In this document: piece by piece, positions 1 through 8,063 of the stretch
How the letters are laid out: the number at the start of each line of letters is the position of its first letter
Position numbering within the stretch: position 1 is the stretch's first letter
Position numbers and translations under genes: made by a program
The notes under the pieces: generated by a model
The model's input: the letters and a program-made list of their open reading frames with translations, nothing else
Database searches by the model: none
What the model was told of the DNA's origin: nothing
DNA from: DAOUEG01 sp964595455
GTDB lineage: Bacteria > Chloroflexota > Dehalococcoidia > Dehalococcoidales > RBG-16-60-22
DNA: 24,647 bases
Direction of reading: 5' to 3'
Assembly (NCBI GenBank): GCA_964595455.1
Contig: CAZQQL010000044.1
Coordinates: 1 to 24,647, forward strand

Positions 1-207
1 CTCGGGGGGATACTCGGCGGGGCCGTGCTGATCGAGCAGGTGTTCGCCATTCCGGGCATGGGGCGGCTGGTGGTGACATCCGTCCAGAACCATGATTTTG
101 CGGTGACCCAGGGTGTCACGCTGGTGATAGCCGCCGGCATCATCCTGGCGAACCTCATCGTCGATATTTCATACGGGTGGCTCGACCCGAGGATACGGTT
201 GGGATAA
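1..207 (+). CDS. DppB/OppB-type ABC transporter permease, C-terminal fragment
   Basis: The frame is open from base 1 and stops at 205-207, so only the last 68 residues of this gene are in the window. It ends with NLIVDISYGWLDPRIRLG, the typical C-terminus of the inner-membrane permease DppB/OppB, and contains the family segment EQVFAIPGMGRLVV. The same ending (with FD in place of LG) occurs in the complete permease at 17126-18082, so the assignment rests on an internal paralog as well as family knowledge. A GTG at position 25 is inside the gene, not a start. It is followed directly by the partner permease, as in dpp/opp operons. The substrate (peptide, nickel or other) cannot be told from this fragment. 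Confidence 0.9.
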   Translation, partial: LGGILGGAVLIEQVFAIPGMGRLVVTSVQNHDFAVTQGVTLVIAAGIILANLIVDISYGWLDPRIRLG

Positions 208-218
208 GGAACATGACC

Positions 219-1118
219 ATGACCGCTGATACGTCCGCCAGGGAAAATGCTTTTACGGAGCAGCCGCCGCATATCAGCGAATTCACACGGTTCCGCAAGG
301 TCTTCCTGAGCCGGGGGCTGGTGGTATTCGGGTTCATCATCGTCATCGCTTTCCTGTTGACGGCGGCGTTTGCGCCGCTGCTGGCGCCTTACGATCCCCA
401 GGAAAAGGACTACACGAACCTGCTGGCGTCGCCTTCGCTGAAACACTGGCTCGGGACGGACTCCCTGGGCCGCGATATCCTGAGCCGGGTGATTTACGGT
501 TCACGGACCACCCTTATGGTCGGCGTAGTGGCCCTGGGTATCGCGGCGGTGGTCGGTATGGTACTGGGCCTCCTCGCGGGGTACTTCGGTCGCTGGGTAT
601 ACGCCGTCATCATGCGGGTCATGGACGCCCTGATGGCGTTCCCGATGATACTGCTGGCGCTGGTCATCGCCTCGCTTCTCGGGGGTAGTCTCTTCAACGT
701 GATGACGGCGCTCGGTATTTCGCTCATCCCCGGGTATGCCCGTGTCATGTGCGGGCAGACGCTGTCCGTCAAGGAAAACGACTATGTCATGGCCCAGCAT
801 TCATTGGGATCGAGCAACCTGCGGGTCATGCTGCGGCACATCTTTCCCAATACGCTGCCGCCGTTCATCGTGATGATCACGATGATGATGGGGATGACGA
901 TACTCGCTGAGGCCGGGTTGAGTTACCTTGGCATCGGCATCGATATCACCACGCCGTCCTGGGGCGGGATGATCAACAGCGGGTATTACCGGCTGCTCGA
1001 AGCGCCGCTGCTCTCGTTCGCGCCGGGAATTGCCATCATGCTGGTGGTATTCGGGTTCAACATGGTCGGCGATGGTCTGCGGGACGCCCTCGACCCGCGA
1101 TTACGGGGAACTTTCTAG
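219..1118 (+). CDS. DppC/OppC-type ABC transporter permease
   Basis: Second inner-membrane permease of a peptide/nickel-type ABC importer, about 299 residues, the usual length. After a roughly 35-residue cytoplasmic N-terminus comes the first membrane segment (GLVVFGFIIVIAFLLTAAFA), the APYDPQEKDY and HWLGTDSLGRDILSRVIYGSR motifs of the OppC N-terminal region, and a BPD_transp_1 domain. The ATPase-contacting loop is AEAGLSYLGIGI...TPSWGGMI, and the C-terminus DGLRDALDPRLRG is typical. Start choice: AAGGA at 206-210 sits 8 nt before ATG 219 but only 2 nt before ATG 213; the open frame also reaches back to a GTG at 177 inside the upstream gene. Its last bases overlap the convergent galM by 4 nt. 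No ATPase genes follow, so they must lie upstream or elsewhere. Confidence 0.93.
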   Translation: MTADTSARENAFTEQPPHISEFTRFRKVFLSRGLVVFGFIIVIAFLLTAAFAPLLAPYDPQEKDYTNLLASPSLKHWLGTDSLGRDILSRVIYGSRTTLMVGVVALGIAAVVGMVLGLLAGYFGRWVYAVIMRVMDALMAFPMILLALVIASLLGGSLFNVMTALGISLIPGYARVMCGQTLSVKENDYVMAQHSLGSSNLRVMLRHIFPNTLPPFIVMITMMMGMTILAEAGLSYLGIGIDITTPSWGGMINSGYYRLLEAPLLSFAPGIAIMLVVFGFNMVGDGLRDALDPRLRGTF

Positions 1119-2104
1119 GGTTTTCTGACGCCGAACCGGTATGAAATCAGGTGGCGGTACGTCTCCCCGGCCCGCACCACCGGGGACGGGAAGTCCGGCC
1201 GGTTGGGGCTGTCCGGGAAATGCTGGGGTTCCAGCGCCAGTCCGCTGTGGTTGTCGTACCCAGCTCCGCCTTTACCGCGGCGTTTGCCCAGGCAGCCCGC
1301 GGCGTAAAATTGCAGGCAGGGCATGTTAGTGCGTAGTTCCAGGGTACGCCCGCTTTCGGGGTCGTACAGGCTGGCGGCGGGGTCCGCCCCGTCCAGGACG
1401 AAGGCGTGGTCGTAAGAGCCGTCCCTGATCTCACGTGGAGCACGGAAATCGAACGGGGTATTTGCCACCGGCGCGCGGGCGACCGGTATCAACTCTTTAT
1501 CCACAGTCAGATATTCATCGGCGTTGATGGAGAGCCGGTGTGACAGCACATTGCCGCCGCCACGCAGGTTGAAGAAGGAGTGGTTGGTAAGGCTGATAAC
1601 GGTATCCTGGTCCGGGACCGCCGTGAATTCGATGTTGAGCACATCGGCAAAGGTCACCACAGCGGTCACCTCCAGGTTGCCGGGGAAGCCGTCTTCTCCG
1701 TTCGGGCTCAGATAGTGAAGACGGACGCCGTTTTCGATTATTTCGGCGTCCCAGAGCCTGGTGTTGAATCCGCGGCCTCCGTGGAGGATGTTCCGTCCTT
1801 CGTTGGCGGTCAGGCGGTACTGCTGACCGTTCAAGGTGAACGCCGCGCCGGCGATGCGGTTGGAGAAGCGCCCGATCATGGCGCCGAGGTAGGCGTTGTC
1901 CTCGAAGTATTCATCGAGCGTATCGTAGCCCAGGACGATGTCACCCATGCGTCCGTCCCTGTCCGGACCGATGATGCCGGTGATGATGCCGCCGTAATTG
2001 GATATGGAGACACAGCGGCCGTCTGTATCAGTAATGGTGTAAAGATGGACGGTCCTACCGTCCGGCAGCGTTCCCCATTCCCGGCGTGTGATGGTGCTGG
2101 TCAT
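1115..2104 (-). CDS. galM: aldose 1-epimerase (mutarotase)
   Basis: Cytosolic interconversion of alpha and beta anomers of galactose, glucose and related sugars. The 329-residue length is normal for GalM. Family motifs visible: AMIGRFSNRIAGA near residues 75-87, NEGRNILHGG at 101-110, TNHSFFNL with the probable catalytic His175, DHAFVLDG with Asp232 for sugar binding, and ALEPQHFPDSPN with the probable catalytic base Glu292. ATG 2104 is supported by AAAGG seven bases upstream. It is the last gene of a probable operon with the glycosyltransferase-like gene (20-nt gap) and the sugar dehydrogenase, so it may serve the glycan pathway rather than lactose or galactose catabolism. It converges with the permease and overlaps its stop by 4 nt, leaving no room for a terminator. 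Confidence 0.93.
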   Translation of the reverse strand: MTSTITRREWGTLPDGRTVHLYTITDTDGRCVSISNYGGIITGIIGPDRDGRMGDIVLGYDTLDEYFEDNAYLGAMIGRFSNRIAGAAFTLNGQQYRLTANEGRNILHGGRGFNTRLWDAEIIENGVRLHYLSPNGEDGFPGNLEVTAVVTFADVLNIEFTAVPDQDTVISLTNHSFFNLRGGGNVLSHRLSINADEYLTVDKELIPVARAPVANTPFDFRAPREIRDGSYDHAFVLDGADPAASLYDPESGRTLELRTNMPCLQFYAAGCLGKRRGKGGAGYDNHSGLALEPQHFPDSPNRPDFPSPVVRAGETYRHLISYRFGVRKP

Positions 2105-2124
2105 TCCTCAGCCTTTCAGGAGAA

Positions 2125-3006
2125 TCAGGCAGGTTTACTGAAAAGATGCTTGATTTTCATGATCGCGATAAGCGGCCATCGCAGGAAACCAAGAGCGGGG
2201 TGGAGACGAGCCACAGCGTCGATCCTGAAATAGAAGTCCCGGGGTTTTCGGGCCCGTTCGAGTCCTTTGCCGGTCAGACGGTGCGTGGCATGTTCCAGGG
2301 TAAGCATGTGTTTCCCGTTCCCGGCCAGTTCCAGGTTTTTCACTGCTTCCGGGCCTTTAAAAACACCCGGAGCCGTCTTCTTGATATGGGCATAGCCGTG
2401 GTTTTGGTGGATGATAGTGATCCTGGCGCTGGCATCGATGACGGCCGCCCGGTTGCGCCTTGCGGCATAGATGAGCCAGCAGTCCCACGCTGTTCTGCCA
2501 ATCGCAAAGGGTGGGATCTCCCCGAAGAGACCCCGGTTGTAGACGAAGTAATCCATGCCGCTGATGCTGTGGAGTTTCCCTTTTTGGGCAAGCTGCCGGC
2601 GGAGGCCGGGTTCCCATCCATCAGAGAAATCTATGGGAGAATCGACATCCATGTCCCAGCGCCGGCCGACAACCAGCGACGGTTGCCTGGTAATGCTTTG
2701 AACGGAAGGGATGAAATCATCGAGCAGGATAATGTCCGAATTGATATAGCACAGCAGTGGATTGTCAGCGGCGGACTCAGCCAGCGAAAAAATCGAGCTG
2801 ATAAGGGGTGTTCCGGAGGGACTCCGCTCAACGTCCGGCAGGTGCCGGACCCCAAATTCCGAGGCTGTTTCAGCGGTACCGGGATCATCTCCGATGAGCA
2901 GTACCTGGCAAGCTGGACGGAGTTGCAGCCAACTTCTGATGGCGTTCCTCTGGATGACAGCGGTATGGCCTTCGAACGCTTTGGGCAGCGCGAAAAACGT
3001 CAGCAT
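2125..3006 (-). CDS. glycosyltransferase-like protein (GT-A-like fold)
   Basis: A 293-residue soluble protein of the glycan operon. An N-terminal half with alternating hydrophobic strands leads to YINSDIILLDDF (Asn89-Ser90-Asp91), which resembles the DxD-type nucleotide-sugar/metal motif of GT-A glycosyltransferases. Further on, DYFVYNRGLF and GRTAWDCWLIYAA resemble acceptor-side motifs of such proteins, and HQNHGYAH is also notable. There is no signal peptide; the C-terminus is basic with a short hydrophobic helix (LGFLRWPLIAIM) that might touch the membrane. The start overlaps the dehydrogenase stop by 7 nt and has GAGGG about 9 nt upstream, so the two are translationally coupled. The sugar and acceptor are unknown. 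The enzyme class is an inference from the motif and context, not from a close match I can name. Confidence 0.7.
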   Translation of the reverse strand: MLTFFALPKAFEGHTAVIQRNAIRSWLQLRPACQVLLIGDDPGTAETASEFGVRHLPDVERSPSGTPLISSIFSLAESAADNPLLCYINSDIILLDDFIPSVQSITRQPSLVVGRRWDMDVDSPIDFSDGWEPGLRRQLAQKGKLHSISGMDYFVYNRGLFGEIPPFAIGRTAWDCWLIYAARRNRAAVIDASARITIIHQNHGYAHIKKTAPGVFKGPEAVKNLELAGNGKHMLTLEHATHRLTGKGLERARKPRDFYFRIDAVARLHPALGFLRWPLIAIMKIKHLFSKPA

Positions 3007-4340
3007 GGCCGACCGCCCTCCAGCCCAAGCGCGATATAGTCAACCCTTTCGCGGAAATCTATGTTATTATACAGGCGCCAGCAATCCAGGATGACGGGGG
3101 TCTTCATTTCCCGAATGAAGTCATCCGGCGTGAGTTGTTTGAACTCTTTCCACGGCGTCAGCACAATGCAGAGTTCGGTATCCCGCAAACACTGACCTAT
3201 CGATTCCGCATACTCGATATGATCTTCCGGCAGGGCCTGGCGGGTATTCTCGACCCCGGCGGGGTCGAAGACCTTCACCAGCGCGCCTTCCTGCACAATC
3301 ATTTGGGCCACACCGAGCGCTGCGGATTCCAGCACGATATCTGTATCCGGTTTATATGTCAGGCCCAGCAAAGCTATCGATTTCCCTTTGAGCGGACCCA
3401 TTTTCTTGATGATCGTTTCGATAATGCGGTCATTCTGAAGATCGTTGACCTGGTCAGCAGCGCCGGCCAATAGCGCCTGGCACCCTATCTGCCTGGTAAA
3501 GGCGATGAACGCTTTGGTGTCCCGGGGGAAGCAGGGCCCGCCATAACGAGTAGCGCCGGTAAGGAATTTCCTGCCGATTCTCTTATCATAACCGAGTATT
3601 TCGCTGATTTTATCGACGTCACCGCCGGGCACATTTTCACAGATTTCCGCAATCGTATTGGCGAAACTCATTTTCACGGTGAGGAAGACATTCAGTGAAA
3701 TTTTGGCGATTTCCGCATTGGTCAGGCTGGTCCTTACGATGGGGGGATTGTTCTCGCACGTGGCGGCGTATATGTCCGCCAGCATATCACCGGAGGCTTT
3801 ATCCGATTCTCCGATGGTCACGACATCAGGATTCAGGAAGTCCCTGATGACACTCCCTAAAGCCAGAATTTCCGGGTTGTAGCACAATCCAAAATCCCGT
3901 CCGCATTTTTTCCCGGAGGCTTCTTCCAGTATTGGTTTGACGACCCGTTCAGTGGTACCGGGGAGGATAGTGCTTCTCAAAGCTATAACCTTGAAGTCTC
4001 CGGCCTGTTTCAGGTGTCTGCCGATTTCTACGGCTACGGGCGCGATAAATCTTGTCGAGAAACCGCCGTCCTGATCGCTCGGGGTGCCGACAAAAATGAA
4101 GATGACCGAAGATTGCTTCACTGCCTTTTCATAATCATCGGTCGCAACCAGTTTTCCGCTGCAGCGCTCGATAAGAGCGTCCAATCCGGGTTCATACAAG
4201 GGGCTTTTCCCCGCATTGACCGCGTCAATCACCTTTTTATCAATATCCACACCGATGACGTGATGGCCTTTGTCCGCCAGGCAAGCCGCCATACCAAGAC
4301 CGAGCTTACCCAGGCCTATGACTGACAGGGTTTTCTGCAT
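3000..4340 (-). CDS. UDP-glucose/nucleotide-sugar 6-dehydrogenase
   Basis: NAD-dependent two-step oxidation of the C6 hydroxyl of a nucleotide sugar to the uronic acid, in the cytosol. The 446-residue protein has the Rossmann motif GLGKLG (residues 9-14) followed by VIGVDID, then IFVGTPSD, RSTILPGTT, CYNPEILALGS, TNAEIAKISLNVF with the probable catalytic Lys213, and YGGPCFPRDTKAF with the catalytic Cys270. The C-terminal UDP-binding domain begins at LLGLTYKPDTD. ATG 4340 is chosen because it has GAGG eight bases upstream and begins right at the Rossmann fold; the open frame to 4403 would add 21 unlikely residues. UDP-glucose is the most common substrate, but UDP-ManNAc, UDP-GlcNAc and GDP-mannose dehydrogenases share all these motifs. 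First gene of the ugd-GT-galM operon. Confidence 0.92.
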   Translation of the reverse strand: MQKTLSVIGLGKLGLGMAACLADKGHHVIGVDIDKKVIDAVNAGKSPLYEPGLDALIERCSGKLVATDDYEKAVKQSSVIFIFVGTPSDQDGGFSTRFIAPVAVEIGRHLKQAGDFKVIALRSTILPGTTERVVKPILEEASGKKCGRDFGLCYNPEILALGSVIRDFLNPDVVTIGESDKASGDMLADIYAATCENNPPIVRTSLTNAEIAKISLNVFLTVKMSFANTIAEICENVPGGDVDKISEILGYDKRIGRKFLTGATRYGGPCFPRDTKAFIAFTRQIGCQALLAGAADQVNDLQNDRIIETIIKKMGPLKGKSIALLGLTYKPDTDIVLESAALGVAQMIVQEGALVKVFDPAGVENTRQALPEDHIEYAESIGQCLRDTELCIVLTPWKEFKQLTPDDFIREMKTPVILDCWRLYNNIDFRERVDYIALGLEGGRPC

Positions 4341-4478
4341 GGGCTTTTCCTCAAAAATAACGCGATATCGATATATTAAGTTAAAGGAGAAGCGATTCTC
4401 CACGGCCGATGATTGGTTGATTTCATGATCAGCACGAAAGGGTACAGAGCATCAAGCTCCGCTATATTAACTGCGACT

Positions 4479-4508
4479 ATTATGACCTTGCCCGTTCCGT
4501 TTTGTCAA
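4479..4508 (-). promoter_or_regulatory. sigma70-type promoter of the sugar dehydrogenase operon
   Basis: On the minus strand a perfect -35 TTGACA (4508-4503), an 18-nt spacer and -10 CATAAT (4484-4479, 5 of 6 consensus). Transcription would start near 4472, giving a leader of about 130 nt before ATG 4340. Confidence 0.65.
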
Positions 4509-4564
4509 TTTGATGAGAGGCGTGGTTGCTAACACAAAGCCGATATTTTCTGAATCGGGTTCTA

Positions 4565-4573
4565 TGGTATACT
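4565..4573 (+). promoter_or_regulatory. extended -10 promoter of the flippase gene
   Basis: TGGTATACT matches the extended -10 consensus TGnTATAAT except for one base. The -35 region is poor, as is usual for extended -10 promoters. It lies about 70 nt before the TTG start at 4645. Confidence 0.5.
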
Positions 4574-4644
4574 AGCTTTAAACAAAAATGCGAATATATT
4601 CGTAACCAGCCCCAATTTATTGAAAGTTCATTTCAGGACAATAA

Positions 4645-6123
4645 TTGGACACTACGCTCCGCAAGACCGCCAGGGACACGATAATTGTCAGTGTCGCCAA
4701 TATCCTCACTTTTACAATCGGTCTGATCCAATTACCCCTGCTGACCAAGAACCTGGGACCTGAGGGATATGGACTGTGGTCTCAGTCCCTGGCGACCGTC
4801 AGTTTGATATTGCCTTTCACCAATCTCGGCCTGGGTACCGCCCTGGTGAGATTCCTGGCGGGAGAAAAGAAAAAAGAAGAAATCCAGGAAGGTTTCTATT
4901 CGACACTCCTTGTCTCGCTGTCTGTCCATTTTCTCATCGCTTTACTGGTATTTGCCCTGAGCGTTCCGCTCGCGGACAATTTCTTTGACGGTTCGGTCCA
5001 GGTGGTCCGCCTGACCGCAGCCCTACTCCTGGTCATGCCGGTCTCGACGCTTTTCATGAACCTGATCCGGACGTTCCGGCAGATAACCAAATACTCATTG
5101 ATCACGATTGCAGAAACAGGCATTCAGCTTGGAGTACTGGCTTTCCTCGCCACGAATGACTATGGCGTCAACAGCATAATCCTGTCCCTCCTGGGGATAA
5201 GGGTAGGATTTTTCCTCTATCTTTTTCTCGATACCGTCAGGCAAATCGGCATCAGGAGGCCGCATTTTACCCGGTTGAAGGAGTATCTGAAGTACGGGCT
5301 GCCTCTGTCGCCGCGCAGTATCGCCTTCTGGCTGGTCAACCTGAGCGACCGTTATGTTATCGGGTATTTCCTGGGGACGGCGTCAGTCGGCATCTATGCC
5401 GCTGCTTACGGTATCGGCAGCCTGCCTTACGCGGTAACCGGAACACTCACTTTCGTATTGCTGGCCACGATATCCAAGTCGTATGACCAGAACCGGCTGG
5501 ATGAAGTTAAAGTTCACATCGATTACACCCTGAAATATTTCCTTGCCATTATCATCCCGTTCCTTTTCGGGTCCGGGATACTGGCGGAGCCGGTACTGCG
5601 GCTCTTCAGCACGGCTGAGATCGCCCGTGAAGGTCGGTTCATCGTCCCCATCATCGCCCTGGCCGTTTCTCTGCTGGGCTTACATAATATCACCATGTAC
5701 AGCCTGATGCTGAAGAAAAAAACCGGCTGGATGGCGATCATCTGGGTCGCTGCCGCGGCTTTGAACATCGGATTGAATATCGTACTCGTGCCGTCTATCG
5801 GCATCATGGGCGCAGCGTTGACAACGCTTCTGGCCTACACGCTGGGGTTCATCTTTGTGAGCTACCTTTCCTACAAAGCCTTACCGTTCACGTTCCCCTG
5901 GAAGTTTATCCTGAAGAGCCTGCTGGCTTCTGCGGTAATGTCAGGACTGGTATGGTTTTTGAATGACAGGAATTTCAGTGTGACCCTTACGGTGATATTC
6001 GGTGTTGTGCTGTACGCTGCAGTTCTTCTCCTGGCCGGAGGGTTTTCCAAAACCGAATTCCGTTTTTTCCTCAGCCTCGTCAGGAGGGACAAGGAAACGA
6101 GTTCATATGTGGACGAACAATGA
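4645..6123 (+). CDS. Wzx-like polysaccharide flippase (MATE/MOP superfamily)
   Basis: Inner-membrane protein of 492 residues, the usual size of flippases that turn lipid-linked oligosaccharide units to the outer face. The N-terminus (TARDTIIVSVANILTFTIGLIQLPLLTKNLGPEGYGLWSQ, positions about 8-46, read as pieces) is the classic start of the polysaccharide biosynthesis family: a membrane helix followed by the LGPEGYG loop. About 12-14 hydrophobic segments follow, including YGLPLSPRSIAFWLVNLSDRY in mid-protein and a C-terminal pair ending before a charged tail (RRDKETSSYVDEQ). The start is TTG, supported by AGGA at 4635-4638, six bases upstream, and by the promoter before it. It converges with the glycan operon and is its obvious export partner. 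Lipopolysaccharide, capsule or S-layer glycan unit cannot be distinguished. Confidence 0.9.
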   Translation: MDTTLRKTARDTIIVSVANILTFTIGLIQLPLLTKNLGPEGYGLWSQSLATVSLILPFTNLGLGTALVRFLAGEKKKEEIQEGFYSTLLVSLSVHFLIALLVFALSVPLADNFFDGSVQVVRLTAALLLVMPVSTLFMNLIRTFRQITKYSLITIAETGIQLGVLAFLATNDYGVNSIILSLLGIRVGFFLYLFLDTVRQIGIRRPHFTRLKEYLKYGLPLSPRSIAFWLVNLSDRYVIGYFLGTASVGIYAAAYGIGSLPYAVTGTLTFVLLATISKSYDQNRLDEVKVHIDYTLKYFLAIIIPFLFGSGILAEPVLRLFSTAEIAREGRFIVPIIALAVSLLGLHNITMYSLMLKKKTGWMAIIWVAAAALNIGLNIVLVPSIGIMGAALTTLLAYTLGFIFVSYLSYKALPFTFPWKFILKSLLASAVMSGLVWFLNDRNFSVTLTVIFGVVLYAAVLLLAGGFSKTEFRFFLSLVRRDKETSSYVDEQ

Positions 6124-6152
6124 AGATGTAACGGATGCAGGAGAAGTCCTGG

Positions 6153-6874
6153 TTACTTCGTCCTGACGTTCATATAGCAATGCCGGCAAAACGGTTCGAT
6201 ATCGATTTTCTGCAGGTTCTCTCTCCAATTATCATCGATGGCAACACTGACGGCTTCGCGGTCAATGCCCTGTCTGACTGACTGCCCGAAGATGATACAG
6301 CAAGGATAGATGCGGGACTGCACGATCTTCTTGATATAGGTCTTGGGACACGCCGGTAAATCCCGGTTTTATTCAGGTTGTTTTCAGCAAATACATCAGA
6401 CATTTCCTCATAGTCTTCTTTGGTGTACATGAGGAAGTTGGGTTTTTTGAGGGCGGCAAGGCGCTGGAAAGTTTCATCATTCTGGCCTGGATAATGGCTG
6501 ATTTCGACGGAGTAAAAGAATCCCAGACATTCAAGATACTCTTCGAGTTTGAAGCCATTGGACGCCAACTGATATTCATAAGAAGGAAACAAATCCTGTA
6601 TGGCGCCGCAGATCTCCCTGAATTGAGGATGCAGGGTTGGTTCCCCGCCGGACAGCTTTACAGCTTTGAATTCGTACGGCTTAAAGAAGCGGCTTATCCT
6701 CTTGATCTCATCCAGTGACATGGTCTTCTTGTCCTGTTGGAGAGGGGTTCCCTGGCTGCAAAGGTGACAGTCCAGATTGCAGAAGTCCGTAATAGCTATT
6801 TCCAGTTTGGTCACATAGCGTTTGAGGACAGGCAGCTTCAGTGAATACTGTACCAGCTTGTTCAGTTTACTCAT
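6153..6874 (-). pseudogene. radical SAM/SPASM-like protein, frameshifted near its C-terminus
   Basis: The N-terminal part has the 4Fe-4S/SAM motif CNLDCHLC (CxxxCxxC, near residue 33) preceded by LEIAITDF, and the SGGEPTLHP motif, so it is a radical SAM enzyme. In the reading frame as given, everything after NLNKTGIYR turns into low-quality Ser/Arg-rich sequence and stops at 6170. Reading on one base out of phase from about 6351 restores sensible protein for 65 codons: CPKTYIKKI, then YPCCIIFGQ, then FCRHCYMNVRTK, ending at TAA 6155-6153. The five restored cysteines look like a SPASM-type auxiliary cluster region. A single missing base at about 6350-6353 explains the data, either a true inactivating mutation or an assembly error. 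It is the last gene of the glycan operon; substrate unknown. Confidence 0.8.
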
Positions 6875-6912
6875 GCTTCCCCTTCCTATGATTAAAGCTG
6901 CAGGAGATGCTT

Positions 6913-8046
6913 TTATTTATTGGCCGATATCCTCGCATATCCCCTCTTAACAAGTATGCTTTCGAGTTCATCGAGCGAGCCGGGAAACAGTATTTCAGAC
7001 TTGCTGCGTTTTACCAGGACGTCTTTCAGCCATCTTTTCTGCGCGGGGTCTTTGAACGAGATGATGTCAAGGAGTGACATCGCAATCCCTTTTTCCACAT
7101 TGGCAATAGCCATCGACCAGAAACTCAGGTATAACTTGACGTTGTCATGATACAGGAACTCCGCCGGTATGAAAGACGGCAGTACGGTCCCGATGGTTAT
7201 CAAGGACCCGTCCATTTTTCTGGAAGGATGGTATTTGTGACCGATTCTGGATGCCGGAAAATATTCCGCCAGTAGCTTGAAGACCCTGTTGAGTTCGGCT
7301 TTTAGTGTATCCCGGTCTGCCCATTCAGGTCTGACGGCATGCCCGAAGTAAAGGACGTCAAAATCTTCCTTAAAAAGGTCGCGGTATTTTTTCAATTCAA
7401 CTGAAGCGATCATCCGGTCTCGGGTTTCTCTCGGAAGGCTCTCCACATGTTTCTTCATGAACGTATCAGGAATGCCGGTGGTCCGTCTCCCATCGTATTT
7501 CCAGATGGTCAGCTTTGTTCCGTACACGGCTTTCAGGGCGAGCAACCATGCCCAGTCCCGTAGATTGAGCAGGTCGGGACCGGTCATGTTCCAGACATCG
7601 GCAGCAGGGTCCGGTATGTGGACTAGGGTGTTTCGTTCAGCGAGCTTCTCCAGGAAATGGAAGGCGGAATCCGTAAAATGCCGGCTGAAGAAATAAACGC
7701 GCCGGTTGCTGATATCGGCGAGGTTATTTCGATAAAAGGCCTTCAACCGCTGTCTCTCTTCTACGGCGAAGGGAACCAGCAATGAAAGGGCTTTAAGCTT
7801 ATTGGCCAGTGCAGCGGGAGTCTGGCGAGAGGGGTAAAAGAGGATGTTCAGTTTATTTTGAAAGACCCTGGCATTGAGGAAATCAAAGAACTTTCGCAGG
7901 TCTTCATTGCCGGGGATGACGAGAACGATGTCATACGAACCAATGTGTTTTTCGACCAGAGACAGGGTGTTCAGTATCTGCGGGTAAGACTGGCAAAATA
8001 TTACGATGGATTGTTTCAGCGAGGACTTGCCTGCATTACTAGCCAT
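6913..8046 (-). CDS. putative sialyltransferase-like (GT52/polysialyltransferase-type) protein
   Basis: A 377-residue protein without signal peptide or obvious membrane segments. The second half contains KYHPSRKMDG, then GTVLPSFIPAEFLYHD, then YLSFWSMAIAN. This order (a His-Pro motif, an xPAE segment, then a Ser-rich strand end) recalls bacterial sialyltransferases of the GT52/polysialyltransferase group, in which HP and S/T motifs bind CMP-sialic acid. The D/E-D/E-G motif of those families is not evident, so the family call is only suggestive. Context supports it: NeuA and NeuB, which make CMP-nonulosonate, are three to four genes upstream in the same operon. ATG 8046 is preferred, with AGG five bases upstream; a GTG two codons earlier overlaps that site. 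Otherwise it would be an unclassified glycan-locus protein. Confidence 0.5.
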   Translation of the reverse strand: MASNAGKSSLKQSIVIFCQSYPQILNTLSLVEKHIGSYDIVLVIPGNEDLRKFFDFLNARVFQNKLNILFYPSRQTPAALANKLKALSLLVPFAVEERQRLKAFYRNNLADISNRRVYFFSRHFTDSAFHFLEKLAERNTLVHIPDPAADVWNMTGPDLLNLRDWAWLLALKAVYGTKLTIWKYDGRRTTGIPDTFMKKHVESLPRETRDRMIASVELKKYRDLFKEDFDVLYFGHAVRPEWADRDTLKAELNRVFKLLAEYFPASRIGHKYHPSRKMDGSLITIGTVLPSFIPAEFLYHDNVKLYLSFWSMAIANVEKGIAMSLLDIISFKDPAQKRWLKDVLVKRSKSEILFPGSLDELESILVKRGYARISANK

Positions 8047-8063
8047 ATACACCTGTGAAATAC

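Larger units (their letters stand above)
4341..4644. other. divergent intergenic control region
   Basis: This 304-nt gap separates the dehydrogenase operon (leftward) from the flippase (rightward). It carries one sigma70-type promoter for each direction, listed separately. The leftward leader contains a 6-bp hairpin, GGAGAA/TTCTCC with a 4-nt loop (4386-4401), followed on the minus strand by TTTAACTT, which could act as a weak attenuator. A 10-bp ATATCGATAT palindrome lies near 4365. I see no small gene in it. Confidence 0.6.

Noticed and set aside
2146..3039. 297-codon open frame on the plus strand opposite the glycosyltransferase-like gene
   Set aside because: A mirror frame of a GC-rich gene; its product has no recognisable motif, whereas the minus-strand gene has a ribosome site and operon coupling.
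4363..4376. ATATCGATAT palindrome as an operator
   Set aside because: Short, AT-rich, lies far downstream of the predicted start site and has no second copy that I can see.
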